Under the pieces are notes generated by a model. That model was not told the DNA's origin and did no database searches. It was given only the letters and a program-made list of their open reading frames with translations. From Hippopus hippopus (lineage: Eukaryota; Mollusca; Bivalvia; Cardiida; Cardiidae): a stretch of DNA of 64,000 bases. Every line of letters starts with the position of its first letter. The stretch's first letter is position 1. The stretch is from contig OX328101.1 in NCBI GenBank assembly GCA_946811185.2, positions 25,838,122 through 25,902,121 on the forward strand, given 5' to 3'. The translations under genes and the position numbers were made by a program. Positions 1 to 10,300 of the stretch are shown one piece after another.

Positions 1-28
1 CATGTCTCTAGTTTCGTCATAGAGTAAA

Positions 29-660
29 CTAGAGGCGCTTGAGCGCCTGTATCGCTCCACAGGCCTGATATTTCTATAATGGCGAAAGGAAGTTTTTAAC
101 AATTATCATTCAATCCTGCATTTTAGCTCACTGAAGAAACAATTTGGTAGACAACCACCATAGGAACTTACCTGCAAAACAACAATGAAATCCAATGAAT
201 AGTTTTAGAGAACAATTTTTTCAAAGATTTTACTTTATACCATAAAAGGAAAATGAGTCTCCCATAAAAGCCATGTTTTTTGACAGATCTTTTTTTTTTT
301 TAAGGAATTCTGTAAACCTGTATCTAAGGAACATTCCTGCAAAATAATAATGCTATCCAAATAGCGGTTTGGGAGGAGAAGATTTTTAAAGGTTTTTTAC
401 TTTGGTTGCCATGGCAACCAGAATTCTTCATGGAACACAATTATTTGAAGGAATTTGAAAGAGGACCACCAAAGGAACATTCCTGTGAAATTTGGTAAAA
501 ATCCAGTCAATAGATTCTGAGGAGAAGTTTTTTAAAGAAAAAGTTTACGGACGGACGGACGGACGCACGGACGCACGCACGCATGCACGCACGGATGCAC
601 GACGGACACAACGCCATGACAATAGCTCGCTGGCCTTCGGCCAGTGGAGCTAACAACAAT
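29..660 (+). repeat. Dispersed bivalve-type repeat ending in AGCTAA
   Basis: Starts with the small palindrome GGCGCTTGAGCGCC, and ends after a degenerate ACGG run with GGCCTTCGGCCAGTGGAGCTAA. Related start/end pairs recur at 3310-4325, 20915-22230 and 41795-42630, suggesting one structural class of non-coding element with internal tandem blocks. Confidence 0.6.
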
Positions 661-1104
661 GAAATCCAATGAATAGTTTTAGAGAAGAAATTTTTCAAAG
701 ATTTTACTTTATACCATAAAAGGAAAATGAGTCTCCCATAAAAGCCATGTTTTTTGACAGATCTTTTTTTTTTAAGGAATTCTGTAAACCTGTATCTAAG
801 GAACATTCCTGCAAAATAATAATGCTATCCAAATAGCGGTTTGGGAGGAGAAGATTTTTAAAGGTTTTTTACTTTGGTTGCCATGGCAACCAGAATTCTT
901 CATGGAACACAATTATTTGAAGGAATTTGAAAGAGGACCACCAAAGGAACATTCCTGTGAAATTTGGTAAAAATCCAGTCAATAGTTTCTGAGGAGAAGT
1001 TTTTTAAAGAAAAAGTTTACGGACGCACGGACCGACGGACGGACGGACGCACGATGGACACAACGCCATGACAATAGCTCTCTGGCCTTCAGCCAGTGGA
1101 GCTA
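181..1104. repeat. Tandem duplication, 474 bp period, two copies
   Basis: The block beginning AACAATGAAATCC at 181 restarts at 655 and runs nearly unchanged to about 1104. Each copy contains the CCATGGCAACCAGAATTC segment, an ACGG/ACGC-rich microsatellite, and the end GGCCAGTGGAGCTAA. It is the 3' body of a dispersed repeat whose 5' end is near 29-60 (CTAGAGGCGCTTGAGCGCC). Confidence 0.9.
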
Positions 1105-1158
1105 AAAATGAGAACAAATATTGAATTCAAAATGGTTTGTGTAAAAGACCCCTGGTAC

Positions 1159-1360
1159 CTTAGCGTCATATTTAGCATAGAGTTTCTGTCGCTGACCAAA
1201 CTTGCTTCCTCCTCTATGCTTTAAAGTCATTCGTTCTTCAATCCTCTGTCGATCCAACAATTTCATTTTTTCTGCAAACCCTTCTGGATCATTCTTCTCC
1301 ATCTCGGCTAAAATCTTTTCCTCCTTTCTTCGTTTCTCCCTTTTCAAGACACGTCGGTAG
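1159..1360 (-). CDS. UTP14: UTP14 exon: lysine-rich segment with ERMTLKH
   Basis: Acceptor TTTTTTCCAG lies just above 1360, and the donor GTACCAG follows 1159. The reading enters with two bases carried from the previous exon (AG+C = Ser) and leaves in phase 0. It encodes a charged helical stretch (KREKRRKEEKILAEMEK) followed by ERMTLKHRGGSKFGQ and YAKYDAK, the best-conserved UTP14 motif in this exon. It is the last coding exon before the left edge; the family continues for several hundred residues beyond it. Confidence 0.92.
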
Positions 1361-4300
1361 CTGGAAAAAAGTTTTACATCAGTGTACTACACTGTATACA
1401 TCCAATAGAGTCCAGCGTGATAGTTTGGGTCAGTGGACCAAGAATAAAGATGGAAATGCATGTGCAAAAAAATCAATCAAAAAGTTACTCATACTTCAAA
1501 CTATTTCATAAACAATCAGAACTGTCACAAAAGACTTACAGTAGGAGCTATCTCCTTTTGCCACAATATTTTCACATGGCTTCATGTGTTTATCCCTGTA
1601 TTTTGACGATTATCTAAAATTAACAAATTTGCTTTCAAAGTGTTCTGCAACAAATTTACCTAAGGAGGTAATGAGTTAACCTTCTACCAAACAAGCCCAG
1701 CTTTTAACAACCCTGACAGGGAAGGCTTTTCAAAAGCATGTGGGAAAAAAAATGCTTGTTGACATTCCAACACTGTTTTCTAAGCTATCAAAGACAAATT
1801 CAGTCATTTAAGCCACATTTGAATAATCATCCAACGCTTTCAATTTGGAATAGTTAACCCTTTGGCTGCTAAGCGTGACTCATGTACTTTTTGCGGACAG
1901 TGTAGATCAAGATCAGACTGCACAGAATGTACAGTCTGATCTTGGATCTACACTGTCTGATAAGAATATATTATTCCCCAAAACATAACTTTGAAATGGC
2001 AATATTTTGGTTTTTACTATCGACTTGAAAATTTCATTTTAGTTATTTAGCAGGATAAGGGTTGAAAAATTTTGTCCTCTGGTAAATAGTTGAGTTAATT
2101 TGTCAAAATAGAGAAAAGATCAAAGAAACAAAGATCTTGAAACTGATATACCAACACCAATGAAAACGATCAAAGAAGGTTTTTACCACCATGATCATGA
2201 GATGATTCTAACATATACCTACATTTTTCATCTAATAGATGTAATAATCCTGTTCAAACTTTATAATGACATAGCAAACAAATCACCGGCTGACTTCAGT
2301 GATTTTGACCTAATCATCATGGGAGATAATCCACCATAAGAAAACTATGTAGTGCAAGAGTTATCTTTTAGTGTATACAGTAAAACCTGTCTTATTAGCC
2401 GTATACAACTGGTAATTACGGTTTTTCGTGTTGCACTCTTTGTATTTGACTGGTAAATTTCAAGATTTCTTAAACTTTCGTGAAGCACAAACCTTATGCT
2501 CTCGAATTGTCGTAATGTTCATGCAGCACGAAACAGGCACCTTACAGATAGATGGAGCTTAATATTCATTTTTGTGCTTCACGAAAGTTGACCAGTTGAA
2601 TACGGCTAATGGTTACTTCTACTGACTCTTTACCATACGACAAAATTTTAGACTGGTCAAAGTTGAAAGCATTTGCAGACAACATTAGATGCTGCAGAAA
2701 TAATAGGTTTGTACCAGAATTGATGCATGGAAAAAATGCTGTTTACCAGCATTTTCCACTTTTCCCACAACATTTTTAATATCTTTTTTTTCCTGGTCAT
2801 TAAAACTTGTTTCTGTGGTAAAGGATTAAGTAAGCACACTGTATCTAGCAACCATGTATTGAGTTCATAGGGAAGGCTTGCCCAAATTTAGGGAATTTGC
2901 AGACAACAATTGAAATGTGAATATAAATGATAATTGTCTTTGATAGCATTCCCTATTCTCACAATGTTTTCAAAAGCCTCTTCCTCAGGGTTGTTAAAAC
3001 ACGGGATTGTTTGCATAAAAAGAAAAATCTCAAAGCTCCAAATAAGAGGAAATACCTTTTGCTTTTAATCTTTTTCTGTCTAGAGTCCCTCGCTTGCTTG
3101 TAAGACAACAGTGCTCTATGTTTCATCATCTCTCTTCTCCTCTCTCTTGCCTGAGGTTAGAGAAAAAACTTCACCCTTTACCTGACAACAAAACTTTCGA
3201 TATGTCAAAATTGTCAAAACATTTACAGACCACTTCAATGAAAACAATGGGGAAGGACAGAACCTCTAGCTAACAAATGAGCTTTGTATGACCCCATAGG
3301 TTTAAAAAACTAGAGGCCCTTGAGGGCCTCAATTGCTCTACTAGCAGTAATTATGCTTATTTTCTGGCATACATCATTAATTCATGATGCGTAATGGAAA
3401 AAGACAAACACACACACAAAAATGTAGGGGGGTGTGTTGTAACTGGGCTGGAACCCACTAAGACAATGTAATAAGTAGGCATGGTGAATTAAACAAATAC
3501 TGAAATATTTAAAGTACAATTTCTCAAAACCATTGGTTTGGAATCCAGTCAAATCTGATAAGGCTTTAGTACTCATTTAATTAAACAATTTCTATAAGTT
3601 TAAAAGAAATAGAACCCATAATATGGTCTTTGTTAAGTAAACAGGACTTAGTCTCTAACTGGATGCTTTTCCTTATCTAATAGCTGGATTTTCTTCATTT
3701 TCAATCCCTTGATAATACAAATGATCTGTGCAATTTTCAAAATAATTGGAACAAAATTGCCAACTTAATCGCATAAACATGAAATGCAAATGTTAAACTT
3801 AAAATGGCTACTTTTCCCTAACTAATTGTTGGAATCGTTTCAAAATCGTTAGGGTTCAAGCTATTGATGATATAAATGATCTGTGCAAGTTTCACGAAAA
3901 TCTGACCACAAATACAGACTTTATTTTGTAATTTGTTTGTTTGTATTGGAGTTTAACGCCATTTTAACAGCTTACGTCATATCATGGCAGTCAGTGATGC
4001 ACCCATGTGTTTTCTGGCTATCTCACACCAGTACTGACACAACATTCTTTCCAAAGCCACTGACTACTTTTCTCACTTTATTGTGTAAACAAGAAATGCA
4101 AATGTTCAACTTTAAATGGCTACTTTTCCCTTACTGAATGTCAGACTTGTGTCAAAACTGATAGGGTTCAAGCTTTTGATGACATAAAAAAATACTCTAT
4201 TTTCACAAAAATCAGACAACAAATCTGGACTTTATCGAGTAAACAAGTTAAGAATAACAAACAGATTGATGACGGTAACCACACCATGATATAAGCTATG

Positions 4301-7300
4301 CTGGCCTATGGTCAGTACAGCTAAAAATTCATTACATTCTAAAGCTATATAGGATGTGAAATGAGCTGTCCTCTTCTATTATTTTGATGTATTCATTAAA
4401 TGAGCCGTTTTGTTGAGATTTCTCTTTTTTTATCAAAATGACAATTTGAATATACTTTAATTAAAGCACTGAAAGGTGAGGACAACTGCAAAATTCCATT
4501 TATACCTGATATACTGCATATTTTGCTTGACCTAATGGTTACCAGCATTTTCTCCTTTTCCCACAATGTTTTCACAAGACTTCTTTCTCAGGGTTGTTAA
4601 AAGTCAGGATTGTATGTTAAAGAGTTAAAACACACTCTTTGTCTTATACTCAAGCAATATCCAGATTTCACAGTAATACTATTTCTGATTGGCTAACCAA
4701 AATATGACTAAGATTAAAGAATGCTATTTGGAATGCAAGGTGAACCCAGGCCTAGACGGGCCATCATGATTCAAAACAAACCTCCTCGATATCCATAGCT
4801 TCCAGAGCTCTCTTCTCAGCTGGCGTAAGCTCATCTCTTTTGTCCTTGATTACATGATCACTCTGCCCCAGAAGAGCAGCTACCTCAAGCTCTAACGGTG
4901 TTCTAGGCTACAAATAAATAAATTTATTTTTCAGAGTATGTTAAATTTCTTTACCAAACAACCAAATCTTAATCTTGCTCATACTTTCACAGAGGATTTG
5001 CAGATGACAAAATAAACATTATTCAAAGGATGGATTTTGTCTTAGATAGTACGAAAAACAGTGTGGGAAAAGGAGAAAATGCTGGGTACAGGCATTTCCT
5101 CCTTTTCCCTAAATGTTTTCATAAGCTTTCTTCTGCAACATTGTTAAAAGACAGAATCCTGTGATAAATGGTAAACTCTTTACTAAACAATCCTACCTTT
5201 TAACAACCTTATGAAAAAACTGTTTGGAAAATATGGAGAGAAATGAAGAAAATAATGGTAACAACGATGTTTCCTATCCTTTCAAAGATAAATTTCATCA
5301 TTCAGAAACAACTCATTCAATTTCATTTCAATTTGTTCAATTTTAGTTCAATTTGGACAAATTCACAATATCCTAACTAGTTAGATTTAAACCATTAATA
5401 CAAATGTGCATAGAATAAATGATTAGGCCTAAAAAAAAAAAAAATAGTTTGTTTAGGGTAACGTCTCCAAAAATGTTAGGTAGGGTAGGGACGAATTTTT
5501 TTTTTTTTTTAACTCCCCCCCCCCCCCCAAAAAAAAAAAAAAAAACATTTTGAAATGGTGGTATTTCCTTTCGAAAATGGAAAAAAAAAGAGAGAAAATG
5601 GTGGCTACGAGCTCTGAGTCCCTTTTCTCATTATGTGTTCAAAAGACCTCTAGTCTGTCACTAACTTTCTGATTGTGCGGTAAATGGTCAAATTCTATCT
5701 AAACTATACTTCTATATTTGCATCTTTTTTCCCCATTGAATGCTGTCCACTTTTGTTTAACTCTTTTCTGAACTGAAATTTTTTAGACTTGTCCAAATTA
5801 AAAGTATTTGCTGACAACAAAACAAATGTAACTCACAAATTGAAATTTGTTTTGGGAAGGGTAGAAAACATGGGAAACAAAGAAAACATGGGTTTATAGG
5901 TTTTGTACAGGCGGTGGAGTTTTCATGCATAATTATGTATGTAGTAGTACATGATTGTACATCTATAATATAATGCGCAATATTTGCCGAAACAGGCGTC
6001 CTGTGACACAGTATGATAAAAGGCTGATTTTTTTTTTTTATCGGAAGACAAAAAAAAAAAAAAAAAAAAATTAGGGTCGGGGCAAAATCTCCAGGTAGGG
6101 TCGGGTTACCCGAAACAAACTATTTTTTTTTTTACGCCTTAAAAGGAAATTGTGCTTTTTTCAGCCATAATTGTGTGTTCACCAGAAACAGAAATACATT
6201 GAAAACAGTAATACAATACTTAAACAGAAATGTCAATATGGTTTTGAATAAATGAGTATAAATTGAGAATAACAAAATTGCTTCAAGTTAAAGAACAACA
6301 GTCTATGAATGATTTAATTTTACTCTGCTTTGAACAACCTTTGATACATGGAAAAAGACACATGAATAAGTATTAAAACTGTTGTAAAACAAACTCATTG
6401 GAGGTTGACAAATTGTTCTCATACCACCATGAAACAGAAATGTTAATACCACCATAAATATACATCTAACAAATCTGATTGGTCAATAATATTTTTAGCA
6501 GCTCGTAGTAATTTCAAAAGCGGTTTCATTGACCAATCCAGGAGAGATGAGAGGGTATCTCAAATAGTCTTTGGCCCGATTCTAAAATTGGGTAGGCTGT
6601 CCCTACTGCCACCCTCCTACTGGACAGTTAATTGTGTAATTCTATTTGTAACATGTGTGTGAATGTTTTACCTTGAATGTCTCCACTAGCTCATCTGTTG
6701 TAAGGACTTTGATATGTGTCTCTGCTAATGGATATGCAATCTGATCAGCCTGTATTAACACAAAGAAAAACTCCTGTTACGGGTTAACTGTTTCGTTGCT
6801 GTTCAATGCCTTTTTAACTCTTTACCAAACGACAAAAATTTGGACTGGACCAAATTGAAAGCATTTGCAGACGACAAATTAAATGTTACAAAAATGATTA
6901 TTTCTTTCTTTGATAGGACAGAAAACATTGTGGGAAAAGGAGAAAATGCTGGTTACCAGCATTTTCTTCTTTTCCCACAATGTTTTCAAAGGCTTCATCA
7001 TTAGGGTCATTAAAACTCGGGATTGTGTGGTAAAAGGTTAACAGTACTTCATTCATTTCTTGATATTCAGTGCACCTTTAGTAACCATTTCATTTCCTAG
7101 AGTTTCTGTATCAGAAACAGACCTTTGTTTCGGGTAAGTTTGGAAATTAGAATTTAGAGATACAATGTTCTTCACTAAAACCTATGTTGTGGGAACTCAT
7201 TAGAGCTGTTCCAATGATGCAATTCTAATGAGTACCCAGACCTACATTTTAAGTAAAGAATTAAAGAAATACTACCATACTACCATTTGAAATCCTTCCA

Positions 7301-10300
7301 CCATATGTACCTGTATTTCACACAAGAATCTTTCCAAGCTACCAGCCACTCTGCCACATGAATAAAGGAAACAAAAATCCCTATCGGGTAAGTCATTTGA
7401 ACCTATGAAGTGTGAATGAAAAAATCTATAACAGCACATACGAGTTTCATTAAAAATTCTTTATTAGAGTTTAGGTGTACGCTTTCTTCAGGTTGTCTTT
7501 CCTTTTTTTTTTTTCCAATATAGTGCCACACACAACCTTATTTGCCTTTGAGACCAGTGTGGATCAAGACCAGACTGACTGAGACTGCACAAAACATGCA
7601 GTCTGATCTTTGATCTACACTGTCCACTTTGCTATGACACTCTGGACAAAAGCAATCTTGATACTGCATTTATTTTCGATCTTATTCCTGGACTTAAAAT
7701 GTCTATGTGGTTCATTCAGCTCTCTATGGGTTTACCCTTTCCCATACAACTAATTTTAGACTCTTTCAAATTCAAAACATCTGCAGACGACAAATTCAAA
7801 ATTAGTACAGATAAGCTTAAGCTCTCTGATAGGGTAGAAAACATTGCAGGGCTAGGCTGGGCTGGGCTGGGCTGGGCTGGGCTGGGCTGGGCTGGGCTGG
7901 GCTGGGCTGGGCTGGGCTGGGCAGGGCAGGGCAGGGCAGGGTGGGGTGGGGCAGGGCAGGGCGGGGCGGGAACAGGGGCAGGGGCAAGGGCAAAATTTTG
8001 AATAGGCAGAGCAGGGGCAGTGCCAGGGGCAGGGCAGAGTAGGGGCAAAATTTTGAATAGGCACAGCAGGGCAGGGCAGGGCAGGGGCAAGGGCAAAATT
8101 TTGAACAGGGTAGGGCAGTTTGCTCTAAGAGCTGTACAGTACACCACATGTATATCATTTAAAGCAAACTGTGGAAATATATGATATATTGGTACAAATA
8201 CACACATCAGAAAATCTGGTATAAAACATCAAATACCATGTTCAGAGATAGTTAATACTAGAAGAAGATTTGTTTGATTGTTTGAATGGTGTTTTACACC
8301 GCTTTCAAAATCATTTCAGTCATATCATGGCAACAGCTCACATATTCGTGTTTTCCTGGGTTTCACCAGTACTAGGCTAGGCTCTGAAGTGTCTTGCCCA
8401 AGGACACTCCTGTGAAAGACCCAGTGGAGCCAGTGAGGCTCGAACCCGGTGCCTCCAGGTCACGAGTCCTACACTTTACCACTGAGCCACACAGGACCCT
8501 TACTAGAAGGTGAAACACATTACCAATCTGTTCCGTTCTACCACTGGATCCCATTTCGAAATCTCTCTTGATGTTTTTTCATAGGCAACTTTTCTTTGAA
8601 CCTGCGTAAGAAATAAAAAAACATGAAAATCTTCTGATTCAGATAATGAACCCTTTGTCAAATGATCCTGTGTTTTTGTGACCCTGAGCCAAGAAACATA
8701 AGTAAAAATCCTAGGAAAGTGAGATAATTGCCTTTTAATGTTAGTTAATTCTTTACCAAATGACAGAATTTTGGACTGGTCCAAATTCAAAGCGTTTGCA
8801 GGCGACAAATTCAATTTGGATCCAATGATGGTATTTTTATCAGAAAGAGAAAAAAAAAAAAACCATGGTGGGAAAAGGAGAAAATGCTGGTTACCAGCAT
8901 TTTCTTCTTTTCCCACAATGTTTTCAAAATACCCCTTTCTTAAGGTCGTTACAACTCTGTATTGTGTGGAAAAGCGTTAACAAGTAACCCCAGTTGAAGT
9001 AAGGATCTTCAGTTATGACAGAGAAACCAGAAATGTAAAGTTTTTCATAAGTCAACAATGAAGAAAACGCAGATGACGACAGGGCTATAACAGTACCTTA
9101 ACATTTTCTTTAAAAACAGCAAAGCTAACTGGAACTGGTGCAGGCCAATAAATATCCCCCACCAACTGCATCATAACTCTTGGAATCCTTTCATTAACAT
9201 TTCAACCAAAAATGATTGAAAACTCCGGGAGAAGAAAAGAACACAAAATTATGGATAGATATACAGAAAGATGGATGGACATCCTTATTCCGGTAGACCC
9301 TCCGCCTTAAATTCATAATGGAGGTGTAACAAGTGGTCTGCAAGTGGTAATGAAATTACCTACTAACTAATACACAATTCCAACATGACACATGAATTCG
9401 GCTCTATAAACACAGTGCAATGAAAGCGTGGTAAAATCTTTGTTATTCTATGTAGAGTGACGTCATTCTATATAGAGTGACGTCATTCTGTATAAGTAAG
9501 TAAGTTATTCAATGGAATATAATCTGCATCCGCATTTTTACTCTAAGTATGAACTTGTTTTCCTTTGATTAAGAGTTGGTCATGTTAAAATCGAAATAAT
9601 CTTCTTTCTATCGTGGTTTATCGTTCAATAAAAGACGTTGTGAGTTATAAGGCGCAATGAATAATCCACTCGGACTATCGCCCTCGAGGATTATTTATTG
9701 TGCCTCATAACTCACAACTGTGGTTTATTGAACGATAAACCACAATAGAAAGAAGATAATTTCTTAAATCACATTCTTTAGCATAAACAGGGTCCTTTTT
9801 CACTAACCATTCTTAAGTATTTTCAAGAACTTCCTAAATTTGACAGTAATACAACTTCAAATGGTTTAGCCAATCAGAAGTTGTATTACTTTCTAAATCT
9901 AAAAAAAGACAAAGAATATTCTTAAGAATGGTTGGTGAATATGGACCCAGGACTGGGTTACCCCATCATCCCCTTATCTCACAATCACAATGTTTTCTGC
10001 CCTTTCACAGAAAAATCCTATCATTTCAGCAAAATTTGACTTGTAGTGTGCAATGGTTTCGATATGAACAAGTTTCATATTTTGTAGTCCAGTATAAATC
10101 TAAAAATCACCTTTTCCCTCTCATGTTTGGGTGCTGGTACTTTAACAACATCTTGTTTCTGCTGTAATTTGTCAATCTGTTTCCGTAGAGAAACCTGTAC
10201 ACCTTTACCCTGTAAGGAACCAACCAGCTCTCCCAGTTTGACTTTGCTCTTTTTGCCTGTGAAAAATACCCACAAACAATAAGCCCTTTACCAAAAATCC

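Noticed and set aside
6933..6990. Rho-independent terminators
   Set aside because: The hairpins are MITE centres in an animal genome with introns; bacterial terminators do not apply.
7716..8207. 163-codon minus-strand Pro/Ala-rich ORF, with overlapping plus-strand Gly/Leu/Trp ORF
   Set aside because: It is a translation of the GGGCT/GGGGCA array in several frames, with no start context or splice support.
8430..8500. tRNA gene on the minus strand
   Set aside because: Same reasoning: the box A/B head is followed by a shared SINE body.
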